Origin: Sipunculus nudus
Lineage: Eukaryota > Annelida > Sipuncula > Golfingiida > Sipunculidae
DNA length: 64,000 bases
Direction: 5' to 3'
Assembly: GCA_026874595.1 (NCBI GenBank)
Contig: CM049318.1
Span: 54,637,250-54,701,249 of the forward strand
How positions within the stretch are numbered: position 1 is the first letter of the stretch; every line of letters starts with the position of its first letter. Made by a program: the position numbers and the translations under genes. The notes below the pieces were generated by a model. That model was not told where the DNA came from, did no database searches, and saw only the letters and a list, made by a program, of their open reading frames with translations. This document shows positions 22,584 through 36,335 of this stretch, one piece after another.

Positions 22584-24257
22584 TACTTCTTACAAAATGC
22601 TGAATCTACCCATTACAAAAAGTGAGGCGGTCACCTTCACATAAAAAAAAATCCATGTAAACTTGGGACAGAACTAAAAGTATACTCTACTGAACTTCGA
22701 AACCCAATTTAGACCCAGAAATGTAAGACACAAATTGTTTGATAAACATAATGAAAATAATGTCTGGTCACTTTAATTATAGGGTAAAATTAAAGTTAAC
22801 GTGCAACTTTATTAGTTTTCTTCCAAGTCCCAAAGTAGGTATCAACTGTCTTGGACAAGCATATAAAAATATATACAGAGAGTCATGATATAATGATTAT
22901 CATCGCATGGGAGACTGCCGACATGTATGTGATAATCGGCTTACAGGGTGTGACCCGTGATAACTGGTAGAACGATGCGATGAAAGCTATAGAAGCTATT
23001 TCAGCTGAACCGTCAGACAGACTCGGTTTGACATTCGTGTCCGCGGCACGTTTATATCAGACTGATCGATGGGTTTCATATCAGGAATGACAAGGGGAGA
23101 GACGCTAACTCGACCCATTAACAAAGTAGACCCTGTCTGAGCCCCCCAGGGCATTATCTCTATACAACGCACAGACCCATATAATGCCTCGTCGCCAATT
23201 TATTTAACATGTACTCTGTAACATATTCAGCTATAGACGCAGTCACATAAGCAAATGTCATATTATACTCTAAAATGTTCCATTTGCGAGGATAAATAAG
23301 GTAATGAATTCATCATTCTATCTGGTTTATGAGTGAAGGGCCTTGTTAATTACCCGCCCGTGTAGAAGATTATTATCATCAAACCCTAGCCATTTCGATA
23401 TGGCCCCATTTACAGACTATTTAACTGTTTACTCTGTTTTCCCACAACCCTGAAATTCAGTATTAATGAAATATTTACATTCCACCAAATGGACCTAAAC
23501 CCATTTAATATGAAGAATATTTGAATATTTATTTTTGGTAGCGGATATACAACATTTTAGGTACAAAAGGGTTTTCAGGGAACACGCGTCAATTTCACCC
23601 CCAACCGAAAACAAAAAAGATTTTCAGTAAAAATTTACCGATTCTGATCCCATAGCTGCTCGGATATTTCTTTCCAGAAGAAAATTTCGATAAAACTTGA
23701 ATTTGGAATGATGCGTTTTCATCTGTTAAGCACTACATATGTTATGTTATTATTATGTCGTTTCGTGATGATCTGAAATTGTTATTTAAAACCTATAACA
23801 AAAAAGTTCGCCCGCCTCTGCCGATTTCTGAAGAAAAAGGCCAGAAAAAACATACTTTTTGCATTATTAAAGGCAAATCAATGCCTTATTATGGCATATA
23901 ATACTGTGAACCAAAAACCAGAGCGGATGAATTCATTACACGGTTAATGAACATTGAATGTGCCATTTTACCGCTGAGTCCCAATGAATGCTATCATTGC
24001 GATAGGAAAATCTGCTGGTTTATTTAAATACTGAACCTATTTGCAAACACCAAATGAAGAGTGAAAAAGAAACGAGTGACTTAAATGAAATTATTAATGT
24101 TTCTTCTATATAAGTTTACTTTCACCTTTAAGGAGTCTATCCACACACCAGGTATGATAAATATACATGATGTATAAATGATTCCTCTTAAAATATTATG
24201 GTGTCCCGAGATATGGCGTTTTAATTCGTTTGCTTTCTCCTGTACACAACCTGCATC
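22584..24257. other. Unit sequence without recognisable gene
   Basis: Matches 50.45-51.7 kb of U3, with anchors CCCAAAGTAGGTATCA and CTCGTCGCCAATTTATTT. It is absent from U2. No gene was recognised. Confidence 0.45.
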
Positions 24258-24804
24258 GGGAGCGATCAATGGCGAAAAACATAAACATATAGCGCGCACC
24301 ACTCTATCCCCTGGAACACACCTAGAAATAAATTTGCATAGGGAGCGATCAGTAACGAAAAACATAAACATAGCGCGCACACCACCTTTATCCCCTGGAA
24401 CACAACAAGCAATAAACTTACTTAGGGAGCGATCAGTAACGAAAAACATAAACATAGCGCGCACACCACCTTTATATCCTGGAACACAACAAGCAATAAA
24501 CTTACTTAGGGAGCGATCAATAACGAAAAACATAAACATAGCGCGCACACCACCTTTATCACCTGGAACACAACAAGCAATAAACTTACTTACGGAGCGA
24601 TCAGTAACGAAAAACATAAACATAGCGCGCACACCACCTTTATCCCCTGGAACACAACAAGCAATAAACTTACATAGGGAGCGATCAGTAACGAAAAACA
24701 TAAACATAGCGCGCACGCCACCTCTATCGCCTGGAACAGACCTAGAAATAAACTTGCATAGGGAGCGATCAGTAACGAAAAACATAAACATAGCGCGCAC
24801 GCCA
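24258..24804. repeat. 84-bp minisatellite, 6.5 copies
   Basis: Units start at 24,258, 24,341, 24,425, 24,509, 24,593, 24,677 and 24,761, each near GGGAGCGATC and containing ATAGCGCGCAC. Because 84 is a multiple of three, both strands stay open (28-residue repeats). I regard those frames as by-products. The outer units share CCTAGAAATAAA and the inner ones CAAGCAATAAA, so the inner type has expanded. The homologous sites in U3 (near 51,820, 54,800, 56,190 and 57,775) have a single unit. Confidence 0.9.
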
Positions 24805-25319
24805 ATCTTTGCCGTATCGCGCAACTTCACAAATCAAGGTATTTCCAGTTTCCAACATCTGATTCTTCGGTGTTACTCCTTATCTTTTTACTCCTTTTTT
24901 TCTCATTGTTAGGTAGTTGTCGAAGATGTGTTAGATCGGATCTTTGGTAAAACAAACTTGTTATGGTGAACAGGCACACGTGTACTGTTTACTCACACAC
25001 AGAACCATAAAACGTACATAGTAAGTCCATGTGTCGGAATTGTTTTGCTAGGAAACTTTATATTCAGCCAAATGAATTATCAGCGTGAAATGAAACATAT
25101 TTTTTTTCAAATGACTTTGCACTTTACACCTATTTGACGCTCTACAGAGCTCTTGAATCATCTTGTCTGGTTTCCTTTGCACCTGGGACAAGTTGTATTA
25201 TCAATATTTCTTTATTTACAAAAATGTATTGACAGTTCTTAGGAGGTTCTCCTGAAATTAAATAAAAGGCTTTTACCAACACCATAAATTATGCTTTCGG
25301 AAAGTCGTATTAGACACCG

Positions 25320-25320
<1 letters not shown>

Positions 25321-25372
<52 letters not shown>
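25321..25372. repeat. (AT)n microsatellite
   Basis: A perfect AT run. U2 and U3 lack it at this site, having only TTCATATATATCTC. Confidence 0.95.
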
Positions 25373-25376
<4 letters not shown>

Positions 25377-25487
25377 TATTCTAAGTATTACAAATGTGTA
25401 TATATCATTGAGACTAAAATTCATTTTATTGTGTATTTTAAAGCTAAACTTAACCAAGATAGTTTGACGATCATAAGGCCTTAAAGA
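25373..25487 (+). mobile_element. 3' end of the Mutator-like TIR family, U1
   Basis: It ends TTTGACGATCATAAGGCCTT, an 18-of-20 match to the 3' inverted repeat of the element inside gag at 62,421-62,440. About 100 bp upstream are also shared, for example TTAAAGCTAAACTTAACC. No matching 5' end was found. Confidence 0.5.
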
Positions 25488-28104
25488 TGAAAGTTAAAGT
25501 AACATTGATAGTGAAAGTCCAGCATAGTCAAAACGTGTCCGCGTCCAATATGAATTTCTATAGCTCCGATGAATCGGCTCGTTAGTCTTACACACGATTT
25601 CTTTTCAGCATAGTACATCTGCTTATAATTTATTAAGGACTTGATAAGTGACACCTGGGTCTGAACACTACGGCTCTATCCCCTGGCATGCCTGGTTTAT
25701 ATACAGTCACAATGTTATAATGAGTATTTATGTGCACGATATCACCGTCGCGACGGTACAATGGGTAATTCTCCGATGTCTGGATTTTAATCATATCTCC
25801 ACCAGCACATAAAACTGCCAATACGATCCTCCCTGGACGCCCAGACTGTACAAGATATACAGTCTTGTCTTAGATAGAACTACGAAGGAAATCATTAACC
25901 CCTGATCGTCTGTGTGTTTTTTTTTTAATTCCAGTGAGGGTTTTGTGTCTTCAAGAAATGAGCGTAACTATTTTTTTCTTTTGTCTACACTGAAACCTCA
26001 AACACGTATTCATGGATGTCATTTATATTTTTCAAGAGAACTGAAAACTTTCTTGTTCATGCAACACGCAGGAAGTATTGTTATGAGGAATCTAACATCC
26101 TTTTATCCTCGTCTCCTTCGGCTTGGTGAAAATGCTCCTGCAAAGTCATCAGTACTAATGTTGGTAACTGCTTTAAAGTTGTGTTTTCATTTGCCCGTAT
26201 ACGCGTATATGCGAGGAAGAATGGCTGTGTTTCCATGAGTGTATTAGCGTGAACTAGCAGATGTATACAGCTGCACATCGGATAAAGCAGAAATTATAAA
26301 AAAAATAATGCCTCAGTGACGTCATTTTATCAAGAATCCCTGGATTTATTCAGACCCTACGTTGGAAAATCGCTTCTGTTGCAATTTCACGCCTATACGC
26401 ACATACACACATTAAGGTTGAGGGTACCATCGAAATAACCCCGTTGCAGAATCATATTAGTGGGGGGTTAACGCAAATACTCGCATAAAGAAACACAGCT
26501 TTATAGGTATAAATGAAATCTGATGAAGAAACTATATAGTTCATAGGCACCTTTTCAAAGGATATCGCACATTTTTTTATCATCCCTTGTTTGAAGGTCT
26601 TTGTGGGTGCATTTGCGAAAAGAAACCTAGAATAACTCGCCCAGACCCTCAATGTTTACTGTTCCCAAAACCAATTTATTTTTCTGTTGCCTTATATAAT
26701 TAAAATATACTGCCAAAGGAAAAATTTTCACCCGGAACTACATATACTAAAACAAAAGCAATCCTTTATTATCAATCATGTAATTCTCAATATTGAAAAA
26801 AAATATGATTTTCAAAATATACAGTGATGACAAAATACAAAGATTTCTTTCCAGTAATTCAGAATTACGTATTTCATTATTACATGGAGTCCTGGTGAAT
26901 TCACCTAAGGTGAAACTGAGTGAATTTGTTAAATGTGTGAATCTTTGAAAACCCTGTAAAGAAGGCTTGTTTTAAAAAAATAATCAGACAAAAAGATGTA
27001 TGCAATCTTCGAACGCTAGTGGAAAAAAATAAATACTTTAAAATATAATTGTGCCGAAATTTAAGCTATTGAAAACAAGAAATGTTGGAGATCTAACTAA
27101 AAGATGGCAGAAATGGGCGAAAATGGGGAATCTGCTAGGGAGTGAACTGCCTTGGGAATATGGTCAAGTTCAAAATAAATATTGGGTGCAAATTTGTGAT
27201 CCAGAATAATTATTTTGCCCAGATTTCAACTACTGAATATTAATGATCTAGCGCAAACAGAAGAAAGAAATAAATAACGGAAAAGGAAGAAAAATAAATG
27301 CACTCAGGAGAACCTTTTCAACATTTTGGTCCTCAATTCATACTGGAGCATTCGATTTGTTCACTTTGGTTCAATGTGCTAAATTTTTTTGAATAAACAC
27401 ACGAGTGTATTACTTGAAAGTAATGTTAACATGTAACCTTGACAATTGCAAGAAATCTATGGCATGTATTTCACGCAAGTTTAAGACTGCGATTGAGACA
27501 AACGCTCAATATTATTCGGCAATGTTATTTCTGTGTATTCCCAAGAGGTACTGACGTGGCTTTTTATATATATTCATGTGACAACGAGGTCGATAGCCAG
27601 ATCAGTCACTAAGTGCTGTTGAAGAAATGAGACATTTCTGCATTTAGCCAGAGGGATTAGAGGGTGGTGTGAACAACAAAGTAATTGAAGACTCGATGCA
27701 TTGAAATAAAGAGAATACACGCATATGGAACCACAGGCACTGCTGATGGTGCCATACATAAATAATTCGTAATATGTTGCTTGTTTACATGGGAACACTT
27801 TTTATTCAGGACATGACGTCCTTGATGACCCTATGTTGGAGAAGTGTGTTTGATCTATGTGATGCCCTTCATGTATTAAAAGGGATCTATTCCGATATCT
27901 GACGTCTATAAAAGATAACCCCTTGGTATATTTTTCTATAAAATAGGCCAGAAAACGCTTTTCACTTAGTCACTTTTCAACTTCCACTCATATGCAACCC
28001 ATCATATAAATTAACATGTTTTTTTCTTAAGCAACATCGTCACATTTTCTAAAAAGGGATTTACCTACAGTTCATTATTCTGTACGCAGAGTATATTATG
28101 GGCA

Positions 28105-28105
<1 letters not shown>

Positions 28106-28153
<48 letters not shown>
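28106..28153. repeat. (AT)n microsatellite, U2
   Basis: A dinucleotide run at the position that holds AT/AC repeats in U1 (8,250) and AT repeats in U3 (39,585). Confidence 0.95.
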
Positions 28154-28160
<7 letters not shown>

Positions 28161-29250
28161 TCGAGATAATAGGTTAGTGAATATCTGTTATGAAAGAATG
28201 ACCAAAGAGGTCACTGGCGGGGACGCCGAAGTCATCATGTCAACAACTAATCCAGTAATACCGGTTTGCGTTTTAGGTAACTGACAGTCTGTGGTGTTTC
28301 ATGAAAGAAGCAACAGAAACTCAAATAGATATCATTTTTTAATAATTGTCCATGAATGCTCACGTTGAGTTGCAGATTTTACGATTGATTAACACTGTCA
28401 TGGTAGTATTTATTGACGCCTTTCGATATCTGAGATATGTTGGGATGTTTATTATACCACGAACCGGGTGGTGAGTGATATTATATATATAATTTTCCCT
28501 TGGTTTCTCTGCCAGCAAATTTAGGCAAAATGTTCTAAACTGATATTGTTGACATTTTCTGGAGGGTTTGTAAACATCAAATAAACCATTGAATTTTGCA
28601 GGTAATCTAGATCACCTTAAACAAATTTTTAGTCTAAAGGATTTTGTCCCATTGTTACGGCTATTTTATTATTACATGTAAATAAAAGAGCTATTGATCG
28701 GTATAAGTAAATGGCTTTCTACTGGAGGTGAACTCTGAGTGGTTTGTTGAACCATGACAGGCGTTTATAGACCTACACGACTAAGATCCTCCAAGCGGGG
28801 GTTTAATATCTCCGACAACATCCTGTTTGAAGTACAGATTGCTACAGTCAGGAATACCGGATGGTGTGATATTATATAATTTTATCTGCATAGGGCCCTA
28901 TTCATCAGCTGGGAAGGTTTTCAGATATGTTACAGATTCTTAAAAACTGACTCCAATTTGAGCAAGGAAAGGCATTCCCGACACAGTTTTTCAAAGAATC
29001 TCATACAAAAATGGCACATCTCACAAAGATATGTTGGATTTACAAGAGCTTCAACAAATACAAATCCTTAGAGGTTCAAAGGAATCAAATGCCTCAAAGA
29101 AACTGCAGATTTATAAGTTAGATTAGATATAAGATTTATGACGTGTCAGCGTTCGGCAAGCAGCAACAAAACCCAAAGGCACTGCAGTTATTTTTATTTC
29201 TGTCTTGAAACCTGAGAAGTGTTTTATGTCTGAAGTTTCTGTGTTTAGAA

Positions 29251-29439
29251 ATGCTGTCGTTAGAATTGGAATATACAGCCCCTGAAAGAAGTCTCCAGGA
29301 TCTTATTTCCCCTTGTGGCTACAGATACAAACGCATGATCAGACAACTAAGTATGAAATGTGACGCTGCTTGGTCTGAACACATCACGGGGTACGATGCT
29401 CAGTCAATTATAAGGCAAGAGAATTTCAAGAAGTTCTGA
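29251..29439 (+). other. Short conserved open frame, U2 copy
   Basis: A 62-codon counterpart of the frame at 9,086. It has a different C-terminus because the stop codon is displaced by a few bases. It sits in the same conserved block between the (AT)n tract and the GGTTC-rich segment. Coding status is unsupported beyond conservation. Confidence 0.2.
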
Positions 29440-29999
29440 AAAGAGGGACATTCCCCTGCAAAAACAAACATATTGCATGGCCATTTAATTGAAAACTATA
29501 AATAAAAGTAGCCTGCATATGCGTCTTAGTTCCAGGTTTACTCAAATATTATATCAACCTCGCCTATTTGAGAAAAGGTAAGAAAACTAACTAAAAGAAA
29601 GTTACGGGCGTGGTCTTAACCTCCTTCAGCTTAGCTGTCAGAGTTGATCATTAAGCTGGTGTGCTGTACTTTAAGGAACTTCTGTAGAGGTTCTCTTTGG
29701 AACCGTAAGGGTTCCATTGAAGAACCCATTGCAGGTTCCGAGATGAAGGTTCCCTCATCAGTTCACTCTGATAAACGCCTATGGGTTTTACAAAGAATCT
29801 TTTTTTCCGAGTGTTTATTCATAACAAACATGTTGTAAAATGAACGTGTACAAATACATAGAAATAATCTACTTTTTTAGGAAAGTGTTATCTATAAACT
29901 AAACCATGACCTAAAAAGTGTCAGTTTGATGTAAGATTTGTGCCTTTTTAATCTGTCTGGAAAGAACATGGGAACTGAACTCGTTCTCTCGCACGCTCG

Positions 30000-30051
<52 letters not shown>

Positions 30052-30081
30052 TATTATATATATATATATGAAATATATAAA

Positions 30082-30140
<59 letters not shown>
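30000..30140. repeat. Compound (CT)n(AT)n microsatellite, U2
   Basis: CT followed by interrupted AT repeats, homologous to the compound tracts in U1 and U3. Confidence 0.95.
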
Positions 30141-30141
<1 letters not shown>

Positions 30142-32207
30142 TATAACCTAGATTTGCCAACCCTAGGGCTAAGAGAAATATTGGTGGTAAGTGGGGATGG
30201 CGGGTGATCGAGGGCCGTGATTTTTGCACATCACCTGGCCTTGTAGTCATGTAATATTTAAAACCTGGGATTAACCGGGCTGAAATAGCAAGACATCGAA
30301 TTTTTGCAGAATTTAATTTATGTCATTTTAATATACATGTAATTTGTAAAAATATTTCTTAGCACGACACATAATTCATATATACAAATCAAAATGTTAC
30401 CTACATATATATGGCCTGTCATTAGGACCTCGGCAATATTGATTCACTAGAAGAAACATTAAAAATGTTCGTATGCTACGGTGTAGCTGGACTATTTAGA
30501 CAGCGGTCTACACACAAAGCCGTTTGGCCGGGCTTCAAGGATAAAGCCGTTGAAGGAATAAGGTTTCCGTTATTCTTGCCGCTACCCGCCTAGTTAGAGC
30601 CCATCTCGTAAAGATGTAAGAGGACAAAGTCTAACTCAGATATGTGATGATGTCTGAAACATCTGATGATATTTATAGCGTCATAATCATACCGTGCCGT
30701 GACCAAGTGGTCCTCCATGTCACTCTGAAGAACATCCCCACCTGGCCATATGTAAGTCTCAACCATCACTTTTCAATACTACCTGGTGGAATAAAACAAT
30801 GTTGAGGCCTCTTGATATAAGTTCGTGTTAAACAGCAGTTTTAACATAGCATTGCGAGTTCGGAATCATGTTTTTCCTTTGTTCCTGGTTTTTCATTGGT
30901 TCTTCTGTTTGCAAATGTACATAAAAAACAATGGAGGGATTTCGATGGAGTTTATGAAAAAAATTCATAAAACTTCAAGCGTAACCTGGATTCCCATATG
31001 CATTTTTCATTAATTCAAAAGATTATAATTCATTGATTACAATTCATATGAATTTAGAACATAATTTGTTCAGCAACCGACCAGATGAAGCCGTGTTACG
31101 GAAGTGTGAAATGGTATATCACATGTAATTTTAATTACCTAATCATGAATAAAGCATGTTGATTTGATACGAAAAATAGCGTCTATTCATTTAAATAAAA
31201 TGGAACTTGTCAAAATATTGCCTAAATCTTTTCCCCTGTACACAAGTGTTAAAAAGGGGCCCGCCGCGATCACTAACGCCAACATAAGCACACAGCGAGG
31301 CCACCTGCGTTGTGAGTTTTCTTTTCAGGCTTACAATGGGCGTTTCACAACCGTGCATGTTTAAGTTCGGGCCACAACAACCGTCAGTCAGGAGATGCTC
31401 TGACTGATTCCCCCCCCCCCCCCCAAAAATGTAATACATGTTCCCGCTGGTTAAAACATCCCATGTGGCGATGGCTCAGGGACCCGATACACAGAGTCAC
31501 ACTCATTTCAGCTGAGACCCTTGACCTATCGCAAAATCTGTTACGGTATCGGTTCTGCATTGCATTTACATTCGGCTGATGGACAGTAATGTCCTTCTAG
31601 CAGAATTATAACAGAGAACATGAAGGTCCATGCATGGACTTGTTTGAAATACTCCTTGTTTATGATATTTCGCGCATGCGCAAAATTAGAGCTACGGTCA
31701 CGCGGCCTTGTTATGGTAAACAGGCACGTGGACTGTGTTTAGTCACAGGCAACAATAAAAATCTAAAGTGGAGGCACTGAGACCGTGTTCCGGAATGGTT
31801 TTGTTGGGAAATATTTTGTCTAAAACAAAACTGAACTGATAGTGTGAAACAACAGGTATAATATGGCTCCTGATCATGTCCCTTTAACAAATCCTAACCA
31901 GTTATCCAGGTATTCCTACGACTTCAGAGATCTGGTCCATAATAAAACTAAAAAAAAACTTAAAATTTCCAGTAAGTTGTACAAGGGAACTATTTAACAA
32001 AGGTATCCATGAAAAAATCCCTTTAATTAAAACTATATTAATTATATTAACGGATATTGCAGTCAACACCACGTCTAAGTATTTTACAAAGAATTAAAAT
32101 ATCGAAGAGGTTGTGCAAAATTATACGTATGCCGAATTTAAGATCAATACGATAAAGCATTACTGAGGAGTTTGAATAAATGAACACTCCATTAAAGTTA
32201 AAGTGGG

Positions 32208-32420
32208 TTGTAGCGACCCGTCCAAGGTGGATCATTTTCTCTGGGTCATCTAGATTCGTCTACCCCATTAAACTACAGAAGGCTACCATCTGAGCTACGA
32301 AAGTGCCTCGCATAAGTCTTACACTGCAGTCCCAGACCCTCTAAGACATCCTTTCGTGTAACCGCTGCTTTTTATAGCTAGGCTCTCTGGGTGCGAACAC
32401 CAGGGAGCGCACAGAGCAAA
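32208..32420 (-). mobile_element. Possible tRNA-related repeat, U2 copy
   Basis: On the minus strand GTAGCTCAGATGGTAGC resembles a tRNA A box, with a weak B-box-like GACGAATCT about 35 bp on. A counterpart lies at about 44,470-44,720 in U3. GACCCGTCCAAGGTGG at its edge is also found in the 21.2-kb repeat. Identity as a SINE is unproven. Confidence 0.3.
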
Positions 32421-32449
32421 GAATTGTTATAAGAGCCGGCATAAATATT

Positions 32450-32512
32450 ATATATTATTATTATTATTATTATTATTAATATTATTATTATTTTTATTAT
32501 TATTATTGCATT
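32450..32512. repeat. (TTA)n microsatellite
   Basis: An interrupted ATT/TTA run of about 60 bp. It is absent at the matching U3 position. Confidence 0.9.
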
Positions 32513-34119
32513 TTGTTTCCAACCAAACTGTTAAACGTGCGACACCCGCTCTCGCATAGAGGAACGAAGCTAAAATGGTCCGAAAAGAAAGACCAATTAC
32601 AAACAATGATACCGCTCTAAACCTCCTAGTTTGAATATTAAGGTAAAAACAAATATCACTGATAAATTTGTTTCATATGACCATTACTCTAGCTTAAGGC
32701 ATGTTTTGGAGAACCAACCATATCGGAGACCTTGCGCAAACCGGGACATAACCGAGCGATAATGGGGTATAGGCCGTTGAGTGTTTGCCCTTAGAAACAA
32801 AGTCAAGGTCAAATATATATATCCGGTGCAAATATGTCTTTTATGGTCAATCTAATGGGAATAAAGGTTGGTTTTTAAACCAGCAATATATAGAAGATCT
32901 GCGCGAACAAGGAGAGAAGGAAAACTCAAAGCAAAATAAACGAAATAAATATAATCCACAGTTTTCACACGGGGCATCTATAAAAATCACCCACAAATCA
33001 TGCCGACCAAATATAAATATAGAAATAAACTCAAACAGTATGAGGGTCCTCTCCCTACGGGGGGAGGCTCAATTAATGGGCAGCATACCCTGGTGTTCTA
33101 ATGGTTAGCCATTCTGATTCAACAGGAAGTAACATACACATATAAATGTATACAATAAAACATGTTTGACAAATCAGCAGGTTCCAAAATGTTTGCATCA
33201 AAGTGTTCTACCACAAACTTTAATAAACTCTGGCTGTGCTAAAAAGGTTTGTGTATCATTATTGTTCATAAGCCATGTATATTCGGGTGACATTATCACC
33301 TACATGGCACCCAATGTATCCTCTTTTCAAATCTTCAAAGGTATATTATGGTCCGTTCCACTACATATGTCCACCTGATTTTCAGGATTACCTACAGGAA
33401 AGACAATCTTACCAAATAAACATGCACCAATGGCAGAAAGAGGAAATGCGTACTTTTTGGTTCCATACCTGTGTATGATATGAATATTATTCTCTTTACA
33501 GCCTGTCTAACGTAGTTTATGGCATCAGGAACAGGTGGCCATTGTTAATCATTCTGGGATTTGTTATGACGTACTTTGTGACGGAAGGTGAATACAAACA
33601 AGCCTCACCGTAAACAGGGGTGGGTAGATCTTGATTATTGGTCACCTGATTTTAGGTGCCTCTTTCGAGCGTAACGTCTATTATGACGTCATCAGTGTTC
33701 CCTGCCATGTCCATTTCTTAGGTTGGTGGTAAGACGTTGCTATAGAATAAACTAATTTCTCATAAAATGGTTTATATTGTTTACAGGAAACTGGATTAAA
33801 ATAATTGGAGGTAAACATGGTGAAACGGACAATATGAATTGGGAAGCCTTTGTACATGTATTGACTTCAGAATTGATAATAGGCGTATTCGATTGACAAT
33901 TTTTCGTGGAGTAAATTTAAGTTTCGCCCACCTGCGCAGTTACAAAGAAAGTGCTTCACCGAATAGTTCCAATCAAATGACAAACGGCCCCATATACATG
34001 TATATCGTTACAGAAGTACAGCCCTCGTAAATAAAGGGATATGACGGCATAATTGGTGTTAAGTTATAAAATCGTTTACTTTAGAATACAAAAGCACTAA
34101 AGATCTCATTTTTTATAGC

Positions 34120-34323
34120 CAGAAGTGGATCCAGGGGTGGGGTCTAGGGGGTCTGGAACCCCTCCCCCCCCCTTCTGTCGCCGCAACCTTTTGTTTAAGG
34201 TTTTCTGACCAAATGTTACGGCCTGGAACCCCCCCCCCCCCCTTTCCAGACCTGCGTACCTTTTCCTTTAGGAGTCTGCCTGGGTTGGACCCCCTCTTTT
34301 CCTTAATCCTGGATCCGCCCCTG
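34120..34323. mobile_element. MITE with GGATCC-type ends and visible target duplication
   Basis: It begins CAGAAGTGGATCCAGG and ends CCTGGATCCGCCCCTG. ATAGC flanks both sides (34,115-34,119 and 34,324-34,328). U1 at 13,870 and 14,360 and U3 at 46,270 show the uninterrupted site, so it entered U2 after the units separated. The 204-bp interior is C-rich and non-coding. Terminal sequence suggests hAT ancestry, although the visible duplication is only 5 bp, not 8. Confidence 0.75.
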
Positions 34324-36173
34324 ATAGCTGACCTAACGCAAATATAAAAATTTTAACGCTTAGCGTTCACGTTAAAAGTAAAGTTTGATGACTGTGTGAG
34401 CTGTATAGACCATACTCATGCGCTCCAGATCTGGCGGTAATCATGTATGGTCAGGGATTTCATGACGGTTTATACTTGCCTTGTTGATTGGTAAAGTTTT
34501 TAATACATGATTAAGCTGCGGAAAAATTTTATTGATTTCACCTCATAAATTAATAAATACAAATGGATTATTGAAACACTAAAGGGTATTGCATTCAACC
34601 CTATTGTGCAGTGGCCTATAGAGACGTCTGATGTGTACCACGTGATTATTTCACGCAACTTATTGCATCACAAAATTCGTGAAGTACAGTGCTTCACGCA
34701 GAGGTATCCCCCTGCCAATAGAATACAAAATGTGTTTCACGGGATGCCGTGCATCACGAAAACGCCCAATCGAATACGGTTAATGACAGGTACTTGGGCT
34801 ATAGTGCAACCGTTTATTTAGATGCCCGACAACAGACTGAAGCGTCGTGCTCCAAGGACAAATCCACTGGCCAACTAAGGGTTCATTTATTCTTGTCGCT
34901 ATCCGTCTGATCAGAGCCCATCCTTCAGTGTCTTCAGGGCGCTGAGGGACAGATTCTGGCTCACATATGGGATAATGTCTGTTACAGTATTTATAACCTC
35001 ATGTTGCTAGCAGGACGCGACCCAGCCAGTTTTTTTTAGTCTCCCAGAAGAAAAACTCAAAATGGTCATTAATAAAAAGTAACTCTTATTTTTCAATACT
35101 TGGAGGAATAAAATACCGTCAACCGTTTAAGATCTGTTTAAAGAGTATCGATGTATACACTGTGTGCACCAACAATATTCGAAAAGGAACTTCAGTTTTT
35201 CTATAACTGGCACACCAAATTTCAGGAAGATCCATGAAGCTATCTTCTTGAGAAATCAGAATAATAAAAATTATTTATTGGTTAGCGCACTACATTACGT
35301 ATCTTCAATATACATGTAATCCTGAATAAATTGAATAATAAAAATTAATTTTATTATGCAGTCTTTCAGTTGATTATATTACCAAAGACCTATGAATATA
35401 CCACAATTCAGAAGAGAATTAATAGAACCGTTCCTTGAAGTTAAATAAAGAGAAACTCTATTTAAGGGAGTAGTCGATGGTGCCCCAAGTGTTATAAAAT
35501 GGAAAATACTTAACAAGATGTGATGAAATACCAAATATCATAGCTATATATGAAGCTACCTGCCACATTCTTATTTTATTTATCAATTGAGCTCCACTGT
35601 TCCCATCGTTATTGAGGTTATTGCCCTGACTGGCCAAACATTCCTCTTATAACATATGTCTTTGGAAATAACAAAGATGAAATACAACTCAAAATGTAAT
35701 GTTCAGATGACGCATGGCGACGAAAATCAAGATAAATACTTAAAATATGGATACGCAGCCTTGTCTAGTGAATAGATGGCAAGCCAGTACCAAGACAAAA
35801 AAATGTGCCAATTTTAGTGAATCAGCCAAGGAAAAAAAATACAGAGAAGACTGATCAACGTCAGTTGATCGACACCAGAAGGACAAGTGATGCATCCAAA
35901 ATGATGTGGCACCAGTTCATATGACACCCTACATTAAAGTTCTAAATTGTACAAAGCCAAACTGACCGGTTCTCTGGTACCCCGGAAACGAGCAAATGTC
36001 TCTTCTTTCGTTTCGGTAGGTACAGTAATGTTGTCTTCAAAAGTAAACTTTAGTGTTTATAGTCTTGTTTTTTAATCACCAGTCAAGGAAATCTACCGGC
36101 ATGTAGAACAATGAAACCGTTTTCAAATTTATCTAAAGGAAAGATGAATTTCAAGTAAATGTGCAGCATACCC

Positions 36174-36335
36174 CCAGGGGTGTAGCCACGATTTACGAGA
36201 AGAGGGTTGCCGCGGAGGATATGCGGGCGGGGTACAGGATACCCGATAACCAGAGAGTGCATATATACAATCACTCTAATCAAATAACAGGTCATTCCAG
36301 TTCCACTGTGTTCCCGCTTCATCGATCTCTTTATT
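36174..36335. mobile_element. Left end of hAT-like element, truncated, U2
   Basis: It begins CAGGGGTGTAGCCACG and matches the first 160 bp of the element at 17,702. Homology stops at the deletion that removed much of U2. Confidence 0.5.

Larger units (their letters stand above)
7815..27758. repeat. Large tandem unit U1 (about 19.9 kb)
   Basis: First of three diverged direct repeats. Anchors shared in order with U2 and U3 include: a block at 7,817 (ATAAATAATTCGTAATAT); one near 8,330; the segment at 8,950-9,660; a CT/AT microsatellite; GGCCTGTCATGAGGACC near 11,870; a segment near 13,090-13,430; CTCCAGATCTGGCGGTAATC near 13,965; GTCGCTATCCGTCTGATCAG near 15,240; and a block near 25,650-25,870. 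The left boundary is sharp because sequence just upstream is not shared with the ends of U2 and U3. U1 lacks about 2.5 kb present in the others (30,720-33,050 of U2). It holds most of the inserted elements. No gene is visible. Confidence 0.75.
24805..27758. other. End of U1 without recognisable gene
   Basis: It contains an (AT)n tract, a Mutator-like 3' end and the shared block with GTCGCGACGGTACAATGG near 25,745. Two short frames (108 and 65 codons, opposite strands) overlap near 26.1 kb. They are broken in the other units and so are unlikely to be genes. Confidence 0.4.

Noticed and set aside
24081-24912. Overlapping frames of 249 and 244 codons on opposite strands
   Set aside because: Both are produced by the 84-bp repeat, and neither has non-repeat coding flanks or recognisable domains.
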